DNA of 64,000 nucleotides. Source: CAWELS01 sp964468205 (GTDB lineage Bacteria > Acidobacteriota > Terriglobia > Bryobacterales > Bryobacteraceae). How positions within the stretch are numbered: position 1 is the first letter of the stretch; every line of letters begins with the position of its first letter. Made by a program: the position numbers and the translations under genes. This document shows positions 44,120 to 52,673 of the stretch, piece by piece. The stretch covers positions 1 to 64,000 of the forward strand of contig CAYXVG010000021.1 in the NCBI GenBank assembly GCA_964468205.1. Reading direction: 5' to 3'. The notes beneath the pieces were generated by a model that saw nothing but the letters and a program-made list of their open reading frames with translations, made no database searches and had not been told where the DNA came from.

Positions 44120-45600
44120 GCCTCGTCCGGCTCCTCGGCGACAACAGCGGAATCGAGTCCGAGTACGTCCGCGATCCGTTCGATGTTGCGGGCGTGCCGG
44201 CCGATGCCCAGAGCGAAGTGGTGGGTGGGGCCCTCGGCGACCCAACGTTTCAGGAACGTGCGGACCTCCGGACGGAAATAGCCGCGGGTGTTGGTGTTCC
44301 CGGTTGGCGGAATGGGCCCGGCGAGGCTGCGGCCTTCCGCGATCACGAACTTGGAGCGACCCGTCGCGTTCACGCCGATGCTGAGCATGGTGATGGGGCC
44401 TTCGCGGATTTTGAACTCGACGCTCGCGCCGGAGCCGGGCTTGCCGTGATACTTCACGAGGCTGCGCAGGGCCGGTCTTTCCGAGGCGATGTTGATGTGG
44501 TGGGGACCGTCATGGCCGACCAGGACAAAGCCCTCGTTGAAGTCGATCGGGTGAAACTCAGCGAAGCTACCGCCGATGTCGAGGCGGTCCTCGATCATCA
44601 TGGCGATGCAGGTCTTCAAGTCGCACTCGCCGCACATCGGAAAGCCCGCGGCGGTGAGCAGGGAGTTGCCGACGACGAGGTTCGTCACCAGCCTGCGCAT
44701 GTCACTCCCGGCCTCGGCTTCGTAGTAGTAGGCGAGGCCGTCGAGCTCGTAGTCGTCGACGAAGCGGTCGAGAGCGGCCGAGGCGCGGGCGGCCATGTCG
44801 AGATCCTCTGCGGTCAGCTTCCGGGTGATGGGGTCGGACTTCGGATCGGGCGTGTCGAATAGGTCCAGAATGGCGCGCTGCTTGGCGGCGACATCGTTAT
44901 CGGACACCGTGCGGAAGTGGCGCATCAGATCATCCGGCTCGGTCTCGACGATGTGGCAGCCGAAGTCGGCGCTGAGCGCCGTGGAGTCCGTCTGCATATC
45001 GAGCATGTTCTCGAGCACGTGGCCGAGACGGCCGATGCGGGCCCGCTTGAGGTCGTGCAGGGCGCATGCAATGGAGCACCAGGCGGCGATTTCGGCGTCG
45101 GCGGACGGGTCGTCGTAAAGAGTCCCCAGGATTACCGGCGGCGGCTGCTTGCCCATCCGGATGGCGACGCCGGTGAACTCGGGCACGGAGCAGAAGTCGT
45201 CGTTCGCCAACTGCATGTGCGTCGATGCGCGGGTGTAGTCGAGGGCCTTTCGCGGCTGGAGCGCGACGAGGACGACGGGGATATTCAGCTCCCGGATGAT
45301 CACTCCGAACGTCGCTGACGTGGCGTAGGTGACCATATCGCAGAAGAGCAGGTCGAGATCTTCCCGTTGAAGGCGGTCGCGGAGGGCGTACGCTGACTTC
45401 GCATCGTCCACAATGCCAAACTCGGTGACCGCGACGCCGCACGCTCTCACTCTGTCAACAAAGACGGAGAGCTTGCCGCGCAGCTCGTCAAGGAGGCCTT
45501 CGAACTGTGGCCAGTACGTATGATGGCCGACACCGAAGACGCCGATGTTGGCGGTGAGGGGCTTGCGGCGGGGGATACGGTTCGGTTCCGGTGCGTTCAT
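44116..45600 (-). CDS. L-arabinose/L-fucose isomerase-superfamily protein
   Basis: A 494-residue protein; ATG 45600 is set by AAGGA 6 bases upstream. The N-terminal half (GVFGVGHHTYWPQFEGLLDELRGKL) resembles L-arabinose isomerase. The C-terminal active-site block PMCGECDLKT, EFHPIDFNEGFVLVGHDGPHH and THHFALGIGRHA resembles both AraA and fucose isomerase families, with likely metal ligands in the Glu, Asp and His residues of these stretches. It should interconvert an aldose and ketose; the substrate is uncertain. Both ends overlap neighbours by 4 bases, so it is tightly coupled in the operon. Confidence 0.78.
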   Translation of the reverse strand: MNAPEPNRIPRRKPLTANIGVFGVGHHTYWPQFEGLLDELRGKLSVFVDRVRACGVAVTEFGIVDDAKSAYALRDRLQREDLDLLFCDMVTYATSATFGVIIRELNIPVVLVALQPRKALDYTRASTHMQLANDDFCSVPEFTGVAIRMGKQPPPVILGTLYDDPSADAEIAAWCSIACALHDLKRARIGRLGHVLENMLDMQTDSTALSADFGCHIVETEPDDLMRHFRTVSDNDVAAKQRAILDLFDTPDPKSDPITRKLTAEDLDMAARASAALDRFVDDYELDGLAYYYEAEAGSDMRRLVTNLVVGNSLLTAAGFPMCGECDLKTCIAMMIEDRLDIGGSFAEFHPIDFNEGFVLVGHDGPHHINIASERPALRSLVKYHGKPGSGASVEFKIREGPITMLSIGVNATGRSKFVIAEGRSLAGPIPPTGNTNTRGYFRPEVRTFLKRWVAEGPTHHFALGIGRHARNIERIADVLGLDSAVVAEEPDEA

Positions 45601-47069
45601 GCGTTTTCCTTTCGGCGGCGGTCCCACTCGATGATGAGGTTGGTGAGGTGTTGAATGCGCCCGGCCTGGGCCGGCGCGGGGAAGAGATTTGTTGTCTCGC
45701 CCGGGTCGGTCTCGAGATCATAGAGCGAGCCATCGGGTTTGTCGCGGAAGCGGCCCGGGTCGTCCGGATCCAGGAATAGCGATAGCTTGTAGCGGCCGTC
45801 GCGGACCATCGCTCGGCGGTCGTCGTCGCGGTAGCCCTGGTAGCCGAACTTGATCTCGCTGAAGACGGGCGTGGCATCCGGTTCCTGGCCGATTGCCAAA
45901 GAAGAGGCGAGGCTCTCGGCTTCGCAACGCGGATCTGCGTCGATCCCGGCTAGCTCGAGCAAAGTCGGGAGCAGAGAGATCGCGTTTACCGGGGTGCGGA
46001 TTCTGACGCCGCGCTTCGAGAGTCCCTTCCACCAGAACAGGTACGGCACGGTGCCCACTTGTTCGTAGAAGGTCTGTTTCTGGACGAGGCCGTGGTCGCC
46101 AACGTGCGAGCCGTGGTCGCTCGTGAAGACCACGATGGTGTTGTCGAGCAGTCCGCGGGGCCGCATCCATTCGAGCAGGCGCCCGAACTCGGCATCGGCG
46201 AAGGCGGCCCGGGCGTAGTAATAATGGCGGTGTTTGCGGATCTCCTCCGGGGTCAGGCAAAGAGCGCCCTGGAAGTCCTGCAGGTGTACGGTCTCGTGAT
46301 CCGGTTTTCCACCGAGTCCCGCCTCGCGGGGAATCGGCAGATCGATTCTCTCCGGGTCGATCGCGTCCAGGAATGCTCGCGGCGTTACAACCGGGGTGTG
46401 CGGCGCATTCAGCGAAAGGCGTAGGAAGAACGGCCGTGCCTCGTCGCGCCGGCCCAGCCAGTCGAGGGCGAGATCGGTATTCTCGGCTTCGGCGGTTTTC
46501 GATTGGGACGCCGGGAACTGGCCGGCGAGAATCCAGCGGCGCCGCAGCTTTCTGGCCGGCACGTCCGGGTAGCGAAGCACATCATACTCGCTCATGTCGT
46601 AGCGGTCCGCGTAGCGCTCGGGCTCGACGATCTTCTCCGTTGGCCTTCCGGCTTCGTCCTGGAAGGCCTGACGGCCCTCACGGAAGTAATGCTTCTTCCC
46701 GAACGAGGCGCTCGCATATCCCGTGTCTTCGAACGGCCAGGTCAGAAAGCGGGCGTCCGGTCTCATCCGCTGCTGGTTGTGAAGAACGTCGAGAGTGGAG
46801 CCGTAATTGCCGGTGAGCATACAGGAACGCGCCGGCACGCACACCGGCGCCGGTGTGTAGGCGCTTTCGTAGAGAACGCCATCCTCGGCGAGCTTGTCGA
46901 TGTGAGGAGACGACGCCCACGGACTTCCATAGCAGGCGAGCGAATCCGGCCGCTGCTCGTCGGTCATGAGCCAGAGGATGTTGGGACGGTCCGCCGCGGC
47001 GGCGATCACAGCCGGCGCGAAGGCGGCCGTGCCGAGGAATCCCCGGCGGGTGATTTTTCGCGGGTTCAT
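45597..47069 (-). CDS. Tat-exported sulfatase
   Basis: A 490-residue formylglycine-dependent sulfatase. A twin-arginine signal (ITRRGFLGTAAFAPAVIA) is followed by NILWLMTDEQRPDSLACYG. The catalytic C-x-P-x-R is CVPARSCMLTG (Cys modified to formylglycine). The metal-binding VFTSDHGSHVGDHG lies near the middle. It desulfates sugars or other esters. No sulfatase-modifying enzyme gene is in the window. It heads the operon sulfatase-isomerase-MFS with 4-base overlaps. Upstream is the palindrome at 47128-47158. Confidence 0.9.
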   Translation of the reverse strand: MNPRKITRRGFLGTAAFAPAVIAAAADRPNILWLMTDEQRPDSLACYGSPWASSPHIDKLAEDGVLYESAYTPAPVCVPARSCMLTGNYGSTLDVLHNQQRMRPDARFLTWPFEDTGYASASFGKKHYFREGRQAFQDEAGRPTEKIVEPERYADRYDMSEYDVLRYPDVPARKLRRRWILAGQFPASQSKTAEAENTDLALDWLGRRDEARPFFLRLSLNAPHTPVVTPRAFLDAIDPERIDLPIPREAGLGGKPDHETVHLQDFQGALCLTPEEIRKHRHYYYARAAFADAEFGRLLEWMRPRGLLDNTIVVFTSDHGSHVGDHGLVQKQTFYEQVGTVPYLFWWKGLSKRGVRIRTPVNAISLLPTLLELAGIDADPRCEAESLASSLAIGQEPDATPVFSEIKFGYQGYRDDDRRAMVRDGRYKLSLFLDPDDPGRFRDKPDGSLYDLETDPGETTNLFPAPAQAGRIQHLTNLIIEWDRRRKENA

Positions 47070-47076
47070 GATCTTG

Positions 47077-47082
47077 ATGGTA
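47077..47082 (-). promoter_or_regulatory. -10-like box before the sulfatase operon
   Basis: On the reverse strand TACCAT ends 7 bases before the start at 47069. No ribosome site is visible, consistent with a leaderless transcript. Confidence 0.35.
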
Positions 47083-47127
47083 TTCTGCGCGACGCAGCGG
47101 CGGGGAGCAAGTGTGAATAGTTCGAAC

Positions 47128-47158
47128 GATCGGCGTCTCACGATATGAAACGCCGATC
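47128..47158. promoter_or_regulatory. Palindromic operator candidate between regulator and sulfatase operon
   Basis: Nine-base arms GATCGGCGT and ACGCCGATC pair perfectly around a centre that adds three further pairs (12 of 15). The inner 17 bases, GTCTCACGATATGAAAC (47135-47151), match the site at 48259-48275 in 14 of 17 positions on opposite reading. It overlaps the regulator stop codon and lies about 66 bases upstream of the sulfatase start. Confidence 0.65.
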
Positions 47159-48254
47159 AGGTCAAGCTCGCCACCGGGTCGAGCGGGTAGAGCCGGTCGA
47201 CATTGCCGGCCGTGACCAGTTCATGATGCGTGAAGACAGCCGGTGGAATGGTGCGGCCGGCGAGCATCTCCGCCGCGAGCCGAAGCACCTGTTCACCGTA
47301 GCGTTCCGGGAAGTAGGCGACGGATCCGGCCAGGGCCGAGCCTTTCCGCCGCAGTTCGACCCGGACATCCAGGGTTGCGTTCTGTCCCATTACGGTACAG
47401 GATCTTGCGCGTCCGCTTTCCTCGAAAGCGCGCACCGCTCCCAGCGCCATCGGATCGTTGCTGGCCAGGACGGCGGTCCTCTGTTCCGGCGTGCGGCGGA
47501 GGTACCGCCGGACAAGTTCGAGCGAGCGGTCGAAAGCGCCGCGGCCGTCGAGTTGGGTGGCGGGAAGCCGTTCCACCCCGGGGAGCAGCATGCGCAGCGC
47601 TTCGAGCATGCCCGTGACCCGCAGGCGGGGTAGAGCCCCGGCGATACCCTCTTCCAGCGTCAACAGAGCCTCGACTTGTCCTCTCCAATGTTTCCTGATC
47701 CACTGCGCCAGAGCGCGCCCGCCGATCAAGCCGGCGCGGTAGTTGTCGGCGCCGAAGAAGACGGCGCCGGGATGGGGGATCTCGATGGCGATTACCGGGA
47801 TGCCCGCCGTCAGGAACCGTGACGCGATGGCCGCCGCGATGCGCTCATGCGTTTGGAACTCGATCACAAGGTCCACCCTTTCGCGCACGAGTTCCTCGGC
47901 CTTGCGCAGGGTGGTCCGGGGGCTGCGATGGGTGACGACGGTCACCAGATCCATGCCGGCTTCGGCGGCCGCTCTCTCGACTCCTTCGGTCACCGAGCGC
48001 GAAAATGGGGTGTCGACGCCCCGGCTGGAAAATCCCAGACGGTAGCGCCGGCGGCCAGCGGCCTTCACCAGGCTCCGGTATCCTTCTTGACCGCTTCTGG
48101 CAACGAACCCCTCCTGTTCCAGAGTCTGGAGTAGGCGCAGCGCGGTGGCCTTGTGGAGCCCGGATCGGCGTGCGATCTCCGCCAGGCGGAGGGCGGTTCC
48201 CGCCGGTTCGAGAATCTGGAGGAGGCGGCAAGCGCGCTGGACGGACTGCACCAC
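47157..48254 (-). CDS. Transcription regulator: IclR-type HTH fused to periplasmic-binding (type 1) sugar-sensor domain
   Basis: A 365-residue protein. Residues about 4-60 form an IclR-type winged helix (SVQRACRLLQILEPAG, LAEIARRSGLHKATALRLLQTLEQEGFVAR). Residues about 72-350 form a periplasmic-binding-protein-like domain as in LacI sensors (VTEGVERAAAEAGMDLVTVV, VIAIEIPHPGAVFFGADNYRAG, AVLASNDPMALGAVRAFEESG). Normal IclR proteins carry a GAF-like effector domain and LacI proteins a different HTH, so this pairing is unusual. A sugar released by the neighbouring hydrolases is the probable effector. The start is GTG at 48254, where a -10-like TACGAT lies 6 bases upstream inside the operator, suggesting autorepression. 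Confidence 0.85.
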   Translation of the reverse strand: MVQSVQRACRLLQILEPAGTALRLAEIARRSGLHKATALRLLQTLEQEGFVARSGQEGYRSLVKAAGRRRYRLGFSSRGVDTPFSRSVTEGVERAAAEAGMDLVTVVTHRSPRTTLRKAEELVRERVDLVIEFQTHERIAAAIASRFLTAGIPVIAIEIPHPGAVFFGADNYRAGLIGGRALAQWIRKHWRGQVEALLTLEEGIAGALPRLRVTGMLEALRMLLPGVERLPATQLDGRGAFDRSLELVRRYLRRTPEQRTAVLASNDPMALGAVRAFEESGRARSCTVMGQNATLDVRVELRRKGSALAGSVAYFPERYGEQVLRLAAEMLAGRTIPPAVFTHHELVTAGNVDRLYPLDPVASLT

Positions 48255-48258
48255 GTGT

Positions 48259-48275
48259 GTATCGTATCGTGAAAC
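48259..48275. promoter_or_regulatory. Operator candidate at the regulator promoter
   Basis: GTATCGTATCGTGAAAC (forward strand) has GT-TC/GA-AC half-sites and is a 14/17 match to the inner site at 47135-47151. It covers the likely -10 of the regulator gene and sits 26 bases upstream of the -35 of the divergent GH106 gene. Confidence 0.65.
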
Positions 48276-48300
48276 ACAAAGGCTCGACCAACGCCGATGA

Positions 48301-48330
48301 TTGACAGGAGGGGCCGCTTCTCAATATTGT
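48301..48330 (+). promoter_or_regulatory. Sigma-70-like promoter of the GH106 gene
   Basis: A consensus TTGACA (48301-48306) and TATTGT (48325-48330) are separated by 18 bases. GGAG at 48337-48340 serves the ATG at 48349. Confidence 0.65.
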
Positions 48331-48348
48331 TATCCCGGAGCCTCAACC

Positions 48349-51300
48349 ATGATTCGAAAGCTAACGCTGCTGCTTCTCTGCGCCGCCGCGGCGGGGGCGT
48401 CCCCGCTCGACGATGGATTTCTCCGCCCGCCGGCTCAAGCCCGGCCTCATGTTTACTACCTGTGGCTCAACGGTTATGTGAACCACGACTACATGGACCG
48501 GGAGTTGCAGCAACTCCGCGATGCGGGGATCGGCGGCCTGTGCGTTTTCGACATGGGCGCGCGCGGGGCCGAGCACGGACGGCCACCGGCAGGACCCGCG
48601 TTCCTGAGCGATGAGTCTGTCCGATCGATAGGACGCCTGGTGCGTAAGGCCGGAGAACTTGGCATGGAGGTGGATCTTTCGGTCTCGAGCAGTTGGGACA
48701 TGGGCGGAAGCTGGGTGCGTCCGGAGGACGGCAGCATGGCGCTGTTCCACAGCGAGGTCGAGATCGAGGGTCCCCGCGAGTTTAACGGCGAGCTTCCGTG
48801 GCCGCCTCTGCCGGATCTGACTCCGAAGGACGCCGCCGGTGTCCCGGAGTTCTACCGGGAGGTCGCGGTGCTGGCCGTGCCGGAGCCGGAACGCCTGCCG
48901 GGCCATGAGTTTGTGATTGCGCTGCCGCCGGCCGGGGTTCACCGGGTTAACCGGGTCGTGCTACACAACACCGCGAGCGAAGCGGCCGCGACGCGGTTCG
49001 AGGTCGCGGTCTCCACCACTTCAGAACGGGCCAGCGCCTTCCGCGGAGTCGTGTCAGGAACGCTCGAGCGCCGGCAAGGGCCGCAAGAGTTCCGTTTTGA
49101 TGCCACAAACGCCCGCTATGTCCGTTTGCGCCTGCTCGCGGTGGACGAGCGCACGGAACTGGCCGAGTTCGCGTTGTACACCACCGATAACCGCAACGTC
49201 GCCATTTCCCACGCCGGCAACCGGTCAGAGGACGGAGCGGGGCTGGTGCGTTTCACATCGGCCCTGGGGCAGGGACGTAACTGGGCGGCGAACAACATTC
49301 ACGACGGCCTCACGGAAGGCGCCCGCGGCGCGTGGGCCTCGGCGGGGCGTCCTCCGCTTCGGATCGCCGACAGTTCGAAGATTGTCGACCTCACATCGCG
49401 GGTGGGACCCGGCGGGCGGCTTCAGTGGATGGCGCCCGAGGGCCGGTGGTCCATACTACGCTTCCTGGTGACAAACACCGGCGAACGGCTGAAGGTACCG
49501 AGCCCTAACTCCGACGGCCTGGCCACTGACCACTTCAATGCCGGCGCCACCCGGCGCTACATCCAACAGGTGATCGACCGCCTCCGGCCGGAGATTGGCG
49601 AATTCCGGAACAGCCCCCTGAAGGATCTTTACCTGGCGAGCTATGAGGTGCGTGGGGCCATCTGGACGCCGGATTTCCTTGACGAGTTCCGCCGCCGCCG
49701 CGGCTATGACATGACACGCTACCTGCCGGTGACCATCGGCGGATTCGTGGACGACGAGGAGACCACGGAGCGTTTCCGCTATGACTTCCGGAAGACTCTC
49801 GGCGAATTGCTTGTTGATGCCTACTACCGGACCGCCCGGGCGACGGCACACGCCGCCGGCCTGACGATCGAATCCGAGGCCGGCGGGCCCGGGCCGCCGA
49901 TCCACAACGTGCCGGTCGACGCTCTGCAGGCGCTGGGCGCGGTGGATTCGGTCCGCGGCGAGTTCTGGCCGTGGCGCCCCAATGCCAGCCGGCTATGGGT
50001 AGTGAAGGAGACCGCCGCCGCCGGGCATATCTATGGTCGCCGCCAGATCCACATGGAGGCGTTCACCAGTACCCACCACTGGGAGGATGCCCCGCAGAGC
50101 CTTAAGGATTCCGCCGACCGCGCATTCTGCGAGGGCATGAACCACGTGGTTTGGCACACTTCGGCCCATCAGCCTCCGGAGGCGGGGAAACCTGGATGGG
50201 CTTACTACGCGGGAACGCACCTGACGCCGAATGTGGTCTGGTGGCCCATGGCGAAGCCGTTTCTCGATTACCTGGCCCGCGCCTCTTTTCTGCTGCAACA
50301 AGGGCGCTTCGTCGCCGATGTCGTGTACTACTACGGCGACCAGGGCTTCAACTTCGTGCCGCCGAAACACGTGGACCCGTCGCTTGGGCCGGGCTACGAT
50401 TACGACGTCGTCAACGCTGAGGTGTTGCTGGGACGCATGAGCGTGCGCGACGGACGCTTGATCCTGCCGGATGGCATGAATTACGAAGCACTCGTGTTGC
50501 CGGAGCAAGACGGAATCACGCTGGAAGTGCTCCAGAAGATCGAGTCGCTGGTGGCCGCCGGCGCGACCGTGGTGGGACCGCGGCCGGCCAAGTCAACCGG
50601 TCTCAAGAGTTATCCGGAGAAGGACCGCTCCGTGCGGGATCTGGCGGCGAGGCTCTGGGGCGCATGTAGCGGCGATTCGGGCTGCGAGAACCGCTACGGA
50701 GAGGGCCGCGTGATCACCGGAAAGCCCTTGCGCGAGGTGCTGCGGGAGCGCGGCGCCGGGCCGGATGTGAGAGCTCCGGCGGATACGATCGATTTCATCC
50801 ACCGGCGCACCAGCGAGGCAGAGATCTACTTCGTGCGTAACAAGAGCAGGCAGGCGGTGCGCTTCGATCCCATTTTCCGCGTGACCGGCCGCCGCCCGGA
50901 GCTATGGGACGCCGTCTCCGGAGAGCGATTCAAACCGGCGGAATTCGAAACCACGCCGGGCGGGACGCGGGTGCCGCTTGAACTCGAGGCCTTGGGCTCG
51001 ATGTTTGTTGTTTTCCGCGACAACGGCCCGGAACTGCCCGTGCGGCCGAACCCTTTCGAGGGGAAGGAACTGCTCACCCTCGGGGGCGAGTGGCAGGTTG
51101 ATTTCGGCGCGGGCGGCCAAGCTTCGGAATTGGGTTCGTGGACCGGCCGCGCGAATCCGGATGAGCGCTATCACTCGGGCGTGGTGACCTACCAAAAGAC
51201 CTTTGAGGCCTCCCTCACCGGCGGCCTCGTCTACCTGGAACTCGGCCGGCTCTGGGCGGTGGCCGGCGTGAAACTGAATGGGAAGGACCTCGGCGTGGTC

Positions 51301-51531
51301 TGGCAGCCGCCTTTCCGGCTTGACGTTACCAGCGCCATCCGCAATGGCGCGAATACCCTGGAGATCCGCGTTGCAAACACCTGGGCCAACCGGCTCATCG
51401 GCGAAGCCCGGGGGGAAACCACGGAGGAGATCACCAAAACGAACGTTACCGACACCGCCGGCGTTCCGTGGCGGAACGTGAATCCGATTGCGAGCGGCCT
51501 GTTCGGTCCGGTGCGGTTGCTGGCGGAGTAA
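48349..51531 (+). CDS. Secreted GH106-like alpha-L-rhamnosidase
   Basis: A 1060-residue protein with signal peptide (MIRKLTLLLLCAAAAGASP). The region from about 20 to 800 resembles GH106, with YLWLNGYVNHDYMDRELQQLRDAGIGGL at the start of the barrel. EVDLSVSSSWDMGGSWV, YLASYEVRGAIWTPDFLDEFRRRRGYD and MEAFTSTHHWEDAPQ are also seen; Glu residues in the last two are candidates for the catalytic pair. The C-terminal sandwich (LGGEWQVDFG and GRLWAVAGVKLNGKDLGVVWQPPF) is typical of glycosidases. GH106 cleaves terminal alpha-L-rhamnose from pectin-like glycans. The start at 48349 has GGAG 8 bases upstream. It is divergent from the regulator. Confidence 0.82.
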   Translation: MIRKLTLLLLCAAAAGASPLDDGFLRPPAQARPHVYYLWLNGYVNHDYMDRELQQLRDAGIGGLCVFDMGARGAEHGRPPAGPAFLSDESVRSIGRLVRKAGELGMEVDLSVSSSWDMGGSWVRPEDGSMALFHSEVEIEGPREFNGELPWPPLPDLTPKDAAGVPEFYREVAVLAVPEPERLPGHEFVIALPPAGVHRVNRVVLHNTASEAAATRFEVAVSTTSERASAFRGVVSGTLERRQGPQEFRFDATNARYVRLRLLAVDERTELAEFALYTTDNRNVAISHAGNRSEDGAGLVRFTSALGQGRNWAANNIHDGLTEGARGAWASAGRPPLRIADSSKIVDLTSRVGPGGRLQWMAPEGRWSILRFLVTNTGERLKVPSPNSDGLATDHFNAGATRRYIQQVIDRLRPEIGEFRNSPLKDLYLASYEVRGAIWTPDFLDEFRRRRGYDMTRYLPVTIGGFVDDEETTERFRYDFRKTLGELLVDAYYRTARATAHAAGLTIESEAGGPGPPIHNVPVDALQALGAVDSVRGEFWPWRPNASRLWVVKETAAAGHIYGRRQIHMEAFTSTHHWEDAPQSLKDSADRAFCEGMNHVVWHTSAHQPPEAGKPGWAYYAGTHLTPNVVWWPMAKPFLDYLARASFLLQQGRFVADVVYYYGDQGFNFVPPKHVDPSLGPGYDYDVVNAEVLLGRMSVRDGRLILPDGMNYEALVLPEQDGITLEVLQKIESLVAAGATVVGPRPAKSTGLKSYPEKDRSVRDLAARLWGACSGDSGCENRYGEGRVITGKPLREVLRERGAGPDVRAPADTIDFIHRRTSEAEIYFVRNKSRQAVRFDPIFRVTGRRPELWDAVSGERFKPAEFETTPGGTRVPLELEALGSMFVVFRDNGPELPVRPNPFEGKELLTLGGEWQVDFGAGGQASELGSWTGRANPDERYHSGVVTYQKTFEASLTGGLVYLELGRLWAVAGVKLNGKDLGVVWQPPFRLDVTSAIRNGANTLEIRVANTWANRLIGEARGETTEEITKTNVTDTAGVPWRNVNPIASGLFGPVRLLAE

Positions 51532-51556
51532 TGGTGCAGGCCCGTTCACTTGTATT

Positions 51557-52663
51557 TACTTGCATTATTTAGCGTGCTAACGCATACTTGGGTATGCCAC
51601 CTCGCGCTACCCCTATCGAGCTTATCGAGCAGGAGAAGCAAACGCTGATCCATTGGACCTCTTCCGGCACGACGGAGCATCGTTTGGTCGAACGAGCACG
51701 TATCGTCCTGCTGGCTGCCGAGGGACGATCCACGCGGGAGATTGCCGACGAACTGAGAACCCGTACGGCGCGGGTTTCCAAGTGGCGGACGCGGTTTGCC
51801 CAACAACGTCTCATGGGGTTGAACGACGCTTCGCGTCCCGGCAAGCCTGCCAAGTACACTGACGATACCGAAAAGCGGGTGTTGGCACTGCTGGACCAAC
51901 CGCCGCCGAAGGGTCACGCTCAGTGGGCCGGCCCGCTATTAGCCGAGGCATTGGGCGATGTCAGTGTGCATCAAGTGTGGCGGCTACTGCGGCAGCGTGG
52001 GATCTCGTTGGCCCGGCGAAGGAGTTGGTGCATCAGCACTGACCCGGAGTTTGGTCCCAAAGCCGCCGATGTTGTTGGTCTGTACCTGGACCCGCCGGAG
52101 AATGCGATGGTTCTGTGCGTTGACGAGGAGCCTTCGATTCAAGCGCTGGAGCGTGCGCAAGGCTGGCTGCGACTGCCAGATGGCAAGGCCCTGAATGGTT
52201 TCAGTCACTGTTACAAGCGCCACGGTACGACAACACTGTTTGCCGCCCTTGACGTGGCAACGGGCCAGGTACAGGCCGGGCACTATCAACGGCGGCGGAG
52301 GCGAGAGTTCTTAGACTTCATGAACACGGTTGTGGCGACACACAAGGATTGCGAGATCCACGTCGTGCTAGACAACTTGAACACACATCGCCCCAAAAAC
52401 GACCGCTGGCTGAAGCGCCATCCCAACGTTCAATTCCACTACATTCCAACGTACTCTTCGTGGCTGAATCAGGTCGAAGTATGGTTCAGTATTCTTAGCC
52501 GAAAAGCGCTACGGGGAGCAAGTTTCACTTCTCCTCGGCAACTGCGCCGGGCCATCGATGACTTTGTTGAAGCCTACAACACTACGGCCGCACCCTTCGA
52601 ATGGACCAAGGCGATCGTCCATCCGACTGCGCCAAAGCAAAATTACTCTGATTTATGCAAGTA
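51557..52663 (+). mobile_element. IS630-family insertion sequence with TA duplication
   Basis: Imperfect terminal inverted repeats: TACTTGCATTATTTAG at 51557-51572 and the complement of TACTTGCATAAATCAG at 52648-52663 (13 of 16 match). The outer TA on each side fits the TA target duplication of IS630/Tc1 elements. One intact transposase fills the element, and its stop codon overlaps the right repeat. Base composition is visibly less GC-rich than the flanking genes. It inserted between the GH106 gene and the RDD gene without breaking either. Confidence 0.85.
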
Positions 52664-52664
52664 G
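51594..52664 (+). CDS. IS630-family transposase
   Basis: A 356-residue DDE transposase. The N-terminal HTH lies at about 30-70 (ERARIVLLAAEGRSTREIADELRTRTARVSKWRTRF). The acidic residues appear in VLCVDEEPS (first D), IHVVLDNLNTHRP (second D) and YSSWLNQVEVWFS (E), the usual IS630 arrangement. The frame is open and full length, so the element may be active. ATG 51594 is taken; TTG 51588 is also in frame. Confidence 0.93.
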   Translation: MPPRATPIELIEQEKQTLIHWTSSGTTEHRLVERARIVLLAAEGRSTREIADELRTRTARVSKWRTRFAQQRLMGLNDASRPGKPAKYTDDTEKRVLALLDQPPPKGHAQWAGPLLAEALGDVSVHQVWRLLRQRGISLARRRSWCISTDPEFGPKAADVVGLYLDPPENAMVLCVDEEPSIQALERAQGWLRLPDGKALNGFSHCYKRHGTTTLFAALDVATGQVQAGHYQRRRRREFLDFMNTVVATHKDCEIHVVLDNLNTHRPKNDRWLKRHPNVQFHYIPTYSSWLNQVEVWFSILSRKALRGASFTSPRQLRRAIDDFVEAYNTTAAPFEWTKAIVHPTAPKQNYSDLCK

Positions 52665-52673
52665 GTTCTAATG

